Source: Prevotellaceae bacterium (GTDB taxonomy: Bacteria > Bacteroidota > Bacteroidia > Bacteroidales > UBA932). Taken from it: DNA of 6,258 nt. The stretch spans positions 1-6,258 of the forward strand of contig JAIRLF010000212.1 in the NCBI GenBank assembly GCA_031259655.1, read 5' to 3'. This document shows positions 1 to 5,864 of the stretch, one piece after another. The translations under genes were made by a program, and so were the position numbers. Within the stretch, counting starts at the first letter, position 1; the number at the start of each line of letters is the position of its first letter. The notes below the pieces were generated by a model, which saw only the letters and a list, made by a program, of their open reading frames with translations, had not been told where the DNA came from and made no database searches.

Positions 1-90
1 CATATTAATTTTTTTTAACAAAATGCGAAATATTGTTTCTTATAGTTATAGATATATTATCGCGTTTTTGTTATATTTGCTATTTGGGCG

Positions 91-122
91 CAAAGATACG
101 TATTATTTAATTCATACAACAA
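91..122 (-). promoter_or_regulatory. Possible leftward promoter for a gene starting at the window edge
   Basis: Read on the minus strand, positions 98-91 give TATCTTTG, a full match to the Bacteroidetes -7 element TAnnTTTG. A TTG at 122-120 lies 21 bp upstream, within the usual 19-21 bp spacing for the -33 element. The first three bases of the window are CAT, which is ATG on the minus strand, so a leftward gene could start at position 3 with a leader of about 80 nt. No codon beyond the ATG is visible, so that gene is a guess. If real, it is transcribed separately from the TolC-like gene, which ends at 243 in the same direction. Confidence 0.45.
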
Positions 123-225
123 TTTTGTCGTGATTTTAACAAAATTTAACGTTTCGAGTAAGGTGAAAAATGTGTCTCCGGACAATTAAATTATTGAATC
201 ATCGGTAAATAAGAATTGCAATTAT

Positions 226-242
226 AGCTTTCTCCGAAAGCT
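226..242 (-). other. Small hairpin at the stop codon of the TolC-like gene
   Basis: AGCTTTC (226-232) and GAAAGCT (236-242) form a perfect 7-bp stem with a 3-nt loop, directly after the TAA stop of the minus-strand gene (245-243, one base shared). On the minus strand the stem is followed by ATAATTGC, not a T run, so it is a poor intrinsic terminator. It could protect the 3' end of the mRNA, or act as a weak or factor-assisted terminator. No better terminator is visible in 1-225. Confidence 0.35.
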
Positions 243-1595
243 TTAGTTCCGGGTTTTTAACTCTGAAAGGTATTCCAAAACATTTCCGGAGAGCGTCATC
301 AGACTGATTTCGTCGATTTTTGCATTATATTCCACATCTAAAAGTCGTTTTTCGGCATCTTGGAGCGAATTTTGGGCTTCGCGCATATCTATCCCGGCCA
401 GTTCGCCCAGACGATAGCGTATTGCGGCGGTTTCGTAATTTTCGTGAGCTGTTTTCAAGTTTTGACGTTCCATAGATATCAATCCGAGATAGTTGGAGTA
501 CGAACTGTATATTTCCTGCAATTTTGCTTCGATATCCAATTGAGCCTCTAATTGAGAGAGTTCTTTATTTTTTAAGGCTATTTTCGCATTTTTGATTTCC
601 CTGCGTCTATTCCCGCCGTCGAATACAGGTATGCCGAGGGTCAATCCGTAATCCAACCCTGTGTTATACGATTTTTTTGTAGCGCCTTTATTGTAAAGGT
701 TTAGATTGTAATTATATCCCGAAGTCAGTCGCAGATACGGGAAACTGTTTGCACGAATGATTTTCAGCTCGTATTCCGAGACATTAATTTGTTTTGCAGC
801 AATTTGCAACTGAGTATTCTCGGCGAGAGTTTTTTCGAGCAGAGATGAGTATATAAGTTCGGGGAGCAAGTTTATAGCCGAATCGGGCAGGATATGAGGG
901 TGTTTGATGTCGCCCATAAGTGATTTAAGCCGTATTTCCGAAGCAAGTATTTGTTGTTGTTGACGAACCAAAGCCGAGCTGTCGGAATTAAAATCCACCT
1001 GAGCCTGCAGGAGTTCAAGTTTTGAGCGAGAACCAAGTTCACGATTTATTCGCGCAATACGCACACGTTCTTTCGATATCAGGAGGATAAATTCGAGATT
1101 GTCTCTATGACGCTTTTGTTGAACGAGATAGTAATATTCGGCAGTCACATTAGCAATCAGGTTTTCGATTTCGAATCGAGTATTCAAATCGCTGATTTCC
1201 TTTAATTCTCTCAACTGGGCGTATTTATTTTGCGCTTTATGACCCGAAAAAATATCCCACGAAGCATTAAGACCCGCCGAAGCAGCATTGGACAGTTGTC
1301 CGTTTGTTTTCGCAGTATTGTCGGAAAAGTCGGTAGAACTGCTGTTTGCAATAGCTCCGGAATATTTAGCCGAAGCATCCACCGAGGGCAGCAGACCGGC
1401 GTTACCTCTTGTGTAGTTGTTACTTGCAATTTCGTTTTCGTTTCTGACAATCTGCAACGAATAATTGTTTTTCAAAGCGATTTTAAGGCATTCGCCGAGA
1501 GAAACAGCGTTTTGAGCATGTATAACGCCGGAATTTGCATTAAATATTATGGCGCAAGCTACAAATGTTTGTACAATAATTTTCCTTAACTTCAT
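243..1595 (-). CDS. TolC-family outer-membrane efflux protein
   Basis: This is an outer-membrane channel subunit of the TolC/OEP family. In the family, a trimer forms a barrel plus periplasmic tunnel that docks onto an RND, ABC or MFS pump through an adaptor. With the start at 1595 the protein has 450 aa. Residues 1-27 look like a Sec signal peptide (MKLRK, then a hydrophobic stretch, ending HAQ) with no lipobox. Next comes the family's first-repeat signature, LGECLKIALKNNYSLQI (33-49), then GLLPSV and a W-x-I-F-S-G strand. Long helical stretches rich in Q, E and A follow. The second repeat has the strand LTLGIPVFDGG followed by a helix and the Y-R-L-G-E-L motif near the C-terminus. The frame stays open to a TTG at 1691, but that codon falls inside the apparent -33/-7 promoter, so the ATG at 1595 is preferred. 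No adaptor or pump gene is visible here, so the exported substrate cannot be inferred. Confidence 0.9.
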   Translation of the reverse strand: MKLRKIIVQTFVACAIIFNANSGVIHAQNAVSLGECLKIALKNNYSLQIVRNENEIASNNYTRGNAGLLPSVDASAKYSGAIANSSSTDFSDNTAKTNGQLSNAASAGLNASWDIFSGHKAQNKYAQLRELKEISDLNTRFEIENLIANVTAEYYYLVQQKRHRDNLEFILLISKERVRIARINRELGSRSKLELLQAQVDFNSDSSALVRQQQQILASEIRLKSLMGDIKHPHILPDSAINLLPELIYSSLLEKTLAENTQLQIAAKQINVSEYELKIIRANSFPYLRLTSGYNYNLNLYNKGATKKSYNTGLDYGLTLGIPVFDGGNRRREIKNAKIALKNKELSQLEAQLDIEAKLQEIYSSYSNYLGLISMERQNLKTAHENYETAAIRYRLGELAGIDMREAQNSLQDAEKRLLDVEYNAKIDEISLMTLSGNVLEYLSELKTRN

Positions 1596-1662
1596 AAGAT
1601 ACATATACTTTAATGTCCTGACTTGACTGTTTGTTATCCAATTTTGATTATAAAATCGAATG

Positions 1663-1692
1663 CAAAGGTACAAATTGTTCGTGATTTTCAAT
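1663..1692 (-). promoter_or_regulatory. Promoter of the TolC-like gene
   Basis: On the minus strand, 1670-1663 reads TACCTTTG, a full match to the Bacteroidetes -7 consensus TAnnTTTG. ATTG at 1692-1689 is a plausible -33 element with an 18-bp spacer, slightly short. Transcription would begin near 1656, giving a leader of about 60 nt before the ATG at 1595. This placement rules against the upstream in-frame TTG (1691-1689) as a start, because it would lie upstream of the transcript. Confidence 0.65.
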
Positions 1693-1707
1693 TTATGATT
1701 TTTTACT

Positions 1708-1715
1708 TACCTTTG
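1708..1715 (+). promoter_or_regulatory. -7 element of the lipoprotein gene
   Basis: TACCTTTG matches the Bacteroidetes -7 element exactly and is followed by CGCG. The -33 region is poor: the best candidate is TTTTC around 1685-1689. Transcription would begin near 1721, about 50 nt before the ATG at 1773. The region upstream of this element overlaps the divergent promoter of the TolC-like gene. Confidence 0.6.
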
Positions 1716-1772
1716 CGCGGCTATATTAAGTTGTATAGCATATAAGTAAATAAAGTAAAAATAGATATATTT

Positions 1773-2360
1773 ATGAAAGTTATGAAATTAAAAATTATTC
1801 TTGTTCTGTTTATAACCGGAACAGTTTTTACATCGTGCGATGTATTGAGCGGCGCTCTATCGTTTGTCAACTGTAAATATGAGTTTACAGGATTAAGTAA
1901 CCCTTCTGTTGCGGGCATAAACATTAGCAATATGACCAATGTTAACAACCTCAACGCTGCGTCGTTGCTTAAACTCACAGCCGGAATTCTTTCGGGCAGT
2001 TTGCCTTTGAGTTTTACGGTGAACATCAATGCGACCAACCCGAATTCGACGCCTGCTCAAATTGCCGGTTTAGATTGGGGTATAGACCTGAATTCTACCA
2101 ATATACTTTCGGGAACCTTAGAACATTCCGTCTCTATTCCGGGCAATGGCGGGCAAACGGTCATTCCGTTGACCATACAGACAGATTTATTGCAACTGTT
2201 TAAGGGAGAATCGAAAGATAACATCTTTGGCTTTATCAATCATTTGCTTAACGCCGGCGACGGGTCGTCGAATATCGCAATACGAATACGCCCGTCGGTA
2301 ATGTTTGGAGGTCAAAAAATTTCGACCGGGTTCATCACTTTGAGCAAAACCATTAAATAA
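1773..2360 (+). CDS. Small lipoprotein with a LEA type 2 (WHy)-like domain
   Basis: A 195-aa exported lipoprotein. Residues 1-21 form a signal peptide (MKVMKLK, hydrophobic core, then FTS) ending at lipobox cysteine C22, so lipidation and signal peptidase II cleavage are expected. Residues about 78-135 resemble the LEA14/WHy beta-sandwich family: alternating beta strands (SFTVNINATNPN with the NPN turn at 89-91), a second strand block ending in LSG, then SIPGNGGQTVIPLTIQ. The C-terminal part (160-195) continues with short strand-like segments. The residues after C22 (DVLSG) lack the acidic run known as a surface-export signal in some Bacteroidetes lipoproteins, so a periplasm-facing position is more likely, by inference. 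M4 (1782) is an alternative start. The role is unknown; LEA type 2 domains in bacteria have no single established function. pgk follows 78 bp downstream but has its own promoter. Confidence 0.8.
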   Translation: MKVMKLKIILVLFITGTVFTSCDVLSGALSFVNCKYEFTGLSNPSVAGINISNMTNVNNLNAASLLKLTAGILSGSLPLSFTVNINATNPNSTPAQIAGLDWGIDLNSTNILSGTLEHSVSIPGNGGQTVIPLTIQTDLLQLFKGESKDNIFGFINHLLNAGDGSSNIAIRIRPSVMFGGQKISTGFITLSKTIK

Positions 2361-2362
2361 AA

Positions 2363-2376
2363 ATCCGAAATCGGAT
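2363..2376. other. Short hairpin between the lipoprotein gene and pgk
   Basis: ATCCG (2363-2367) and CGGAT (2372-2376) form a 5-bp stem around AAAT, just after the lipoprotein stop and 8 bp before the pgk -7 element. The dyad is flanked by A runs on both sides. It therefore lacks the downstream T run a plus-strand terminator needs. Its position where a -33 element would lie makes an operator or mRNA 3'-end role possible but unproven. Confidence 0.3.
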
Positions 2377-2384
2377 AAAAACAT

Positions 2385-2392
2385 TAACTTTG
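2385..2392 (+). promoter_or_regulatory. -7 element of pgk
   Basis: TAACTTTG fits TAnnTTTG and is followed by CGCG, the same extension seen at the lipoprotein promoter (1708-1719). No convincing -33 TTTG lies 19-21 bp upstream; the short dyad at 2363-2376 sits there instead. Transcription would start near 2398, about 40 nt before the pgk ATG, giving pgk its own transcript. Confidence 0.6.
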
Positions 2393-2438
2393 CGCGTTTT
2401 TTTATTGGATATATTAAATATTTTAAAATAATAAATTT

Positions 2439-3704
2439 ATGCAATCTATTGATAATTATGATTTTCACGGGAAGCGCGCGATTGTTCGCTTCGATTTTAA
2501 TGTGCCTTTAAATGAAAAATTTGAAGTGACGGATGACACTCGGATAAGGGCAGCCATTCCTACGATTAAAAAAATTTTTGCGGGTGGCGGAGCGATAATA
2601 GCAATGACTCATCTCGGTCGTCCAAAAGGTGTTACGGAAAAATATTCGTTGAAACACATCATTCCAACATTGGAAAAGTTAATCGGTAAAACAATTCTTT
2701 TCGCTACCGATTGCGTTGGAGAAGAGGCGGTTGAACTGTCGAAAAATCTTAAACCGGGAGATTTTCTCCTTCTCGAAAATCTTCGTTTCTATGCCGAAGA
2801 AGAAGGTAAACCGCGTTTAGACGAATCTGCCACTCAGGAAGAGAAAGACGCAGCAAAGAAAGAGCTTAAAATCAAACAGAAAGCTTTTGTCAACCGGTTA
2901 GCAAGTTTAGCCGACTGTTATGTCAACGACGCTTTCGGAACAGCTCACAGAGCGCATGCTTCGACAGCTCTTATCGCAGCCAATTTCCCGAACGACAAGA
3001 TGTTCGGTTACATAATGAACGGCGAATTGAAAGCTATCGACAAGGTGCTTGATGCTCCCGAACGTCCGTTTACGGCTATTCTCGGCGGCTCGAAGGTTTC
3101 TACAAAAATCACAATCATCAAACGATTGTTAGATAAAGTAGACAATCTGATTCTCGGCGGCGGAATGAGTTTTACTTTTATCAAAGCTTTGGGCGGAAAT
3201 ATCGGTCTGTCGATTTGTGAAGATGTAGAACTGGCAAAAGACATTCTCAAAGATGCCAAAGAGAAAAACGTGAAGATATATTTGCCTGTCGATGTGGTTA
3301 CTACCAAACAATTTGACGAAGTTTTCAAAGGTAATGGCAATGTAGAAACCAAAATATCGGACATCCGCAAAATATCCGACGACGCGCAAGGTCTTGATGC
3401 CGGTCCAACAAGTATCGAAACATGGAAAAAGGTACTTATGGAATCGAAAACCATTCTGTGGAACGGTCCTGTGGGCGTTTTCGAAGTCAGTACATTCGCC
3501 AACGGAACAATGAATATTGCTCAAATTGTTGTCGAAGCGACATCCGAAGGAGCATATTCTTTAGTCGGCGGCGGCGATTCTGTCGCAGCAATCAATAAAT
3601 TCAATTTAGCGGATAAAGTTAGCTATGTCTCAACCGGCGGCGGCGCTTTATTAGAATATATGGAAGGAATAGACCTCCCCGGAGTAAAAGCGATAAAAGA
3701 TTAA
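2439..3704 (+). CDS. pgk: Phosphoglycerate kinase
   Basis: This cytoplasmic glycolytic enzyme interconverts 1,3-bisphosphoglycerate plus ADP with 3-phosphoglycerate plus ATP. The 421-aa protein is complete and carries the family signatures in order. The N-domain substrate site has VRFDFNVPL (16-24), TDDTRIRAA (31-39), HLGRPKG (58-64), ENLRFY (113-118) and [14 protein letters not shown] (163-176). The nucleotide side has [10 protein letters not shown] (214-223), [13 protein letters not shown] (235-247), WNGPVGVFE (341-349) and the glycine-rich VGGGDS (376-381), followed by STGGGALLE (398-406). All expected basic and glycine-loop residues appear intact. A charged, lysine/glutamate-rich stretch at about 121-147 lengthens the N-domain relative to the compact form of about 387 aa in E. 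coli; I associate this length with Bacteroidetes. The ATG at 2439 is preceded by an A/T-rich leader. The gene is followed by a strong terminator and appears monocistronic. Confidence 0.98.
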   Translation: MQSIDNYDFHGKRAIVRFDFNVPLNEKFEVTDDTRIRAAIPTIKKIFAGGGAIIAMTHLGRPKGVTEKYSLKHIIPTLEKLIGKTILFATDCVGEEAVELSKNLKPGDFLLLENLRFYAEEEGKPRLDESATQEEKDAAKKELKIKQKAFVNRLASLADCYVNDAFGTAHRAHASTALIAANFPNDKMFGYIMNGELKAIDKVLDAPERPFTAILGGSKVSTKITIIKRLLDKVDNLILGGGMSFTFIKALGGNIGLSICEDVELAKDILKDAKEKNVKIYLPVDVVTTKQFDEVFKGNGNVETKISDIRKISDDAQGLDAGPTSIETWKKVLMESKTILWNGPVGVFEVSTFANGTMNIAQIVVEATSEGAYSLVGGGDSVAAINKFNLADKVSYVSTGGGALLEYMEGIDLPGVKAIKD

Positions 3705-3720
3705 ATATTAGAAGTCTTGC

Positions 3721-3739
3721 GAGATTGAGAGATTGAGAG
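3721..3739. repeat. Short tandem repeat, 8-bp unit, just over two copies
   Basis: GAGATTGA occurs at 3721-3728 and again at 3729-3736, followed by GAG. It lies 17 bp after the pgk stop and before the terminator, in non-coding DNA. It is too short to assign a function, but such units can vary in copy number between strains. Confidence 0.6.
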
Positions 3740-3753
3740 GGACGCCCGCACTC

Positions 3754-3768
3754 GAAGCAGTGTGCTTC
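3754..3768. repeat. Inverted repeat sharing its core with the palindrome at 5446
   Basis: GAAGCA (3754-3759) and TGCTTC (3763-3768) form a perfect 6-bp stem with loop GTG. It is not followed by a T run on the plus strand, so it is not itself a good terminator. The same core, CGAAGCA...TGCTTC, appears without the loop in the 20-bp palindrome at 5446-5465. The two copies flank the DoxX/TIM-barrel gene. Confidence 0.6.
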
Positions 3769-3771
3769 ACA

Positions 3772-3816
3772 GCAAAAAATAGAGCCGCAAAAAAAACTTT
3801 TGCGGCTTTTTGTTTT
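3772..3816. terminator. Bidirectional intrinsic terminator for the convergent genes
   Basis: AGCCGCAAAA (3783-3792) and TTTTGCGGCT (3798-3807) form a perfect 10-bp stem around AAAAC. On the plus strand it is followed by TTTTGTTTT, which ends pgk transcripts. On the minus strand the same stem is followed by CTATTTTTT (the reverse complement of 3774-3782), so it can also end the DoxX/TIM-barrel transcript, whose stop codon lies about 60 bp away. Confidence 0.9.
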
Positions 3817-3837
3817 ATGATACTGGGGTCAGGAGTT

Positions 3838-3865
3838 CTTAACTATTAACTCTTAACTATTAACT
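3838..3865. repeat. Two perfect 14-bp tandem copies abutting a stop codon
   Basis: CTTAACTATTAACT is present at 3838-3851 and again at 3852-3865 with no mismatch. The second copy ends at the base just before the TAG stop (3868-3866) of the minus-strand gene, so the repeat begins its 3' untranslated region. The unit contains two TTAACT steps. It may be a slippage product or part of a dispersed intergenic element. Confidence 0.75.
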
Positions 3866-5371
3866 CTACCCATGCCACATCCGTTGTCGATTCGTCAGGT
3901 TCTGAAGTGTTTCAATGCAAATATTTACATCATCAACCACTTGGAAATCGAACATGCCGACACAAATAAAGTCGGCTCCATTCTCGAAAGCCCATTTGAA
4001 ACCATCTTTCGGATGAATTGCACCGGCGGCAAGCACTTTGAACCCCATTACCGGAACTTTCACCCGGTTTACGAACTCTATCGTACGGTCGGGAAACGGA
4101 CAGAAACAATTGTCATGAAACCGGTTGTGGTCCAAATGACATTTTCCGTCTACTTCGAAAGGCATTCTATTTTCGCGGGGATGTGCCGACCAGTACTGGT
4201 CATGATGCATTGTTTTCATGTAATAATCGGGGATGATTCCATTTTCTTCGCACAGTATGAATGAATCAATCGTATGTGCTCCTAATCCGGCAACAATGCC
4301 ATAACTTCGGATTCGCTCTATCATTCCGGATATCACATCGAACTTTCCGTCTCTGACAAGCCAGTCACACCAATTACCCTGCAATTGAATGATATCTATT
4401 CCATTGTCAACGGCTTTAGTAACATTGTCATATATATTCTCCTTTTTGTTACCTATGCCAACCTGGCAAATTATTTTCATTTTACTTCCGGTCAATTTTC
4501 TGTATTTGACCATCATTGCTATGGTTGGATAACCGATATTTATGGCGTTAACTCCGGCTTGTTCACAAAGCATGAGCGTTTCAATTATTTTCTTCTCCGT
4601 ATTATACGCTTTGAAAAGACTTTCGGCATAAATCAGGTCTCGTGCATGCGCCCAACCTCCTATCAAATTTCCACCCATCACTAAACGGCTCAATTGATGC
4701 TCTCCGAGTTTCCCTTTCGGAAGTTCGCCTTTCAACTTACTTAGTTCTACCTGATTTATCTGAATTGTAGCGCCGGAGAAAACATCCACGCCATAGAGTT
4801 GATGACTTCGGTATGCGCCCCATCCGAACACTCCCAATATGGGTAAACTCACCAGATTTTTCAATGCTTCTCTTCGGGATGTTATCCCTTTTTGCGGTAC
4901 ACTGTCCGCTTCCTTTGCGGAGATTTTTCTTTTCAGAAAAGGCGCTAATTGGTCTATTCCATACCCTCTTTCCTTATAGAAAAAGATAAACACAAGCATC
5001 GCAGCTTCAATAAAGATTTTGTCTACGATAAACGTATTTCCGTCGTGTGCTCCAAGCAAGGATATTCCGAACGACGGATAGGCAAAATAATAAAGTGTCA
5101 GCAGCAAAGCGCCGCATAGCGAAGCCCATTTTCTGAATACCCCGACACATAAGGCCAATCCAATCAGAATTAATCCCCATATATTTATCAGGTCTACTAT
5201 CTCCAATCTCACAGGCGATGCCGTAAGCCAATGATAGAATCCGGACAGAAATCCACGAGTATTGTTCAAATATCCTTCTGCTGTCCAATTCCCTGAAACT
5301 AATTTTATACATCCTTCATACAGGAAATGCCATCCGATAGCCACTCTGATAATAGTAATTATCCACTTCAT
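3866..5371 (-). CDS. DoxX-like membrane domain fused through a Tat-like segment to a TIM-barrel-like domain
   Basis: A 501-aa three-part protein. Residues 1-132 look like a DoxX/DoxD-type four-helix membrane domain: hydrophobic segments at about 3-20, 58-79, 83-105 and 115-132, with the early pattern R-x-x-x-G-x-x-F-x-x-E-G-x-x-K (9-23). A basic linker (133-164) leads to SRREALK (165-171) and a hydrophobic run to about residue 187, which resembles a twin-arginine signal. Residues about 222-490 resemble an aldo/keto-reductase-like or other TIM barrel: LSRLVMGGNLIGG early, alternating strand/helix units such as GVNAINIG, MKIICQVGIG and IDIIQLQGNW, and a final KVLAAGAIHPKDGF...NGADFICVGM block typical of a last barrel strand. 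Between them lies a His/Cys-rich stretch (H389, H390, H397, C411, H412, H415, H419, C422, C424) that could bind a metal. With four helices first, the N-terminus would be inside and the barrel periplasmic. DoxX relatives include a thiosulfate:quinone oxidoreductase subunit, but the substrate here is unknown. The start ATG at 5371 has an A/T-rich leader and no Shine-Dalgarno sequence. Confidence 0.8.
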   Translation of the reverse strand: MKWIITIIRVAIGWHFLYEGCIKLVSGNWTAEGYLNNTRGFLSGFYHWLTASPVRLEIVDLINIWGLILIGLALCVGVFRKWASLCGALLLTLYYFAYPSFGISLLGAHDGNTFIVDKIFIEAAMLVFIFFYKERGYGIDQLAPFLKRKISAKEADSVPQKGITSRREALKNLVSLPILGVFGWGAYRSHQLYGVDVFSGATIQINQVELSKLKGELPKGKLGEHQLSRLVMGGNLIGGWAHARDLIYAESLFKAYNTEKKIIETLMLCEQAGVNAINIGYPTIAMMVKYRKLTGSKMKIICQVGIGNKKENIYDNVTKAVDNGIDIIQLQGNWCDWLVRDGKFDVISGMIERIRSYGIVAGLGAHTIDSFILCEENGIIPDYYMKTMHHDQYWSAHPRENRMPFEVDGKCHLDHNRFHDNCFCPFPDRTIEFVNRVKVPVMGFKVLAAGAIHPKDGFKWAFENGADFICVGMFDFQVVDDVNICIETLQNLTNRQRMWHG

Positions 5372-5445
5372 AACTGTTCAAATATTTTATTGTTTATCTT
5401 TTCTTCGACCTTGACGGTGAAACGTTTGCCGGCGTTATTTCGCTA

Positions 5446-5465
5446 CGTCGAAGCATGCTTCGACG
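5446..5465. repeat. Perfect 20-bp palindrome
   Basis: The half-site CGTCGAAGCA (5446-5455) is followed directly by its exact reverse complement (5456-5465). The flanking bases (A at 5445, G at 5466) end the symmetry. It lies about 75-95 bp upstream of the DoxX/TIM-barrel start, so it falls in the leader or promoter region of that gene. It could be an operator for a dimeric regulator, a cruciform or hairpin, or the core of a REP-like dispersed repeat; the related dyad at 3753-3768 favours the last. Confidence 0.8.
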
Positions 5466-5508
5466 GTCAGCGGCAGCGAACGCTCCCCCCTTTTTATTCA
5501 TTTTCGGC

Positions 5509-5523
5509 TTCCACAGTGTGGAA
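5509..5523. repeat. Operator-like dyad TTCCAC-AGT-GTGGAA
   Basis: A perfect 6-bp inverted repeat with a 3-nt centre. Degenerate relatives follow: TCCACATTGTC at 5551-5561 and TCCAAACTGTGAA at 5593-5605. Starts of the TCCA cores (5510, 5551, 5593) are 41-42 bp apart, close to four helical turns. This could be an array of protein-binding sites, although the second and third copies are weak. Confidence 0.4.
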
Positions 5524-5668
5524 ATTTTCCCGACGGTAGTCTGCAATCCGTCCACATTGTCAAAACCTGTTTTTAATACTTTTAAGAACCTGTCCAAACT
5601 GTGAATATACTAAATATTGTCTTTATTTTCAGTACATCACGTCGAATATGAATTGCTGTTCATGAACG

Positions 5669-5676
5669 CAAAAATA
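5669..5676 (-). promoter_or_regulatory. Possible -7 element for the DoxX/TIM-barrel gene
   Basis: On the minus strand 5676-5669 reads TATTTTTG, which fits TAnnTTTG. It is the only full match I found on this strand between 5372 and about 5700. No clear -33 element accompanies it, and AT-rich DNA can give this by chance. If used, the transcript would have a leader of about 290 nt containing the palindrome at 5446 and the dyad at 5509. Confidence 0.3.
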
Positions 5677-5864
5677 TAAAATATTAATTACATGATAATT
5701 TGTTTTGTAAACAATCTTGAAATTTTAAATCCCGTAAGGATGACATATTGGTAGAGACAACGCAGTCAATTATCTGTAAACCGGCAAATATTTTGATTAC
5801 AGGGAATAGAAAATTTCGTTATACACGCGAATTTTGTTGTACGCCACTGTCTGTAAAAAAACAT

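Noticed and set aside
72..79. Plus-strand TATATTTG resembling a -7 element
   Set aside because: No plus-strand gene follows it, the nearby sequence is AT-rich, and no -33 element is correctly spaced; most likely chance.
173..184. Small hairpin TGTC-TCCG-GACA followed on the minus strand by CATTTTT, considered as a terminator for the TolC-like gene
   Set aside because: A 4-bp stem is too weak, although the T run is in the right place; not enough to call.
1230..1589. Plus-strand frame of 119 codons opposite the TolC-like gene
   Set aside because: It lies wholly inside a strongly supported gene on the other strand and shows no domain or promoter of its own.
3008..3524. Two long minus-strand frames opposite pgk
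   Set aside because: They overlap the unmistakable pgk coding sequence, encode no recognisable motif and are shadows of its codon pattern.
3721..3865. CRISPR-like array considered for the cluster of repeats
   Set aside because: The repeats differ from one another, occur only twice each and have no spacers of regular length.
5394..5597. Minus-strand open frame of 67 codons covering the palindrome
   Set aside because: It has low-complexity basic/serine content, no recognisable domain, and runs through the palindrome, the C6T5 run and the dyad; it also ends next to the DoxX/TIM-barrel start. It is better explained as a chance frame over a repeat element.
5774..5802. CTGTAA/TTACAG inverted repeat with a 17-bp spacer
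   Set aside because: Six-base arms with a long AT-rich spacer are common by chance; noted within the non-coding region entry only.
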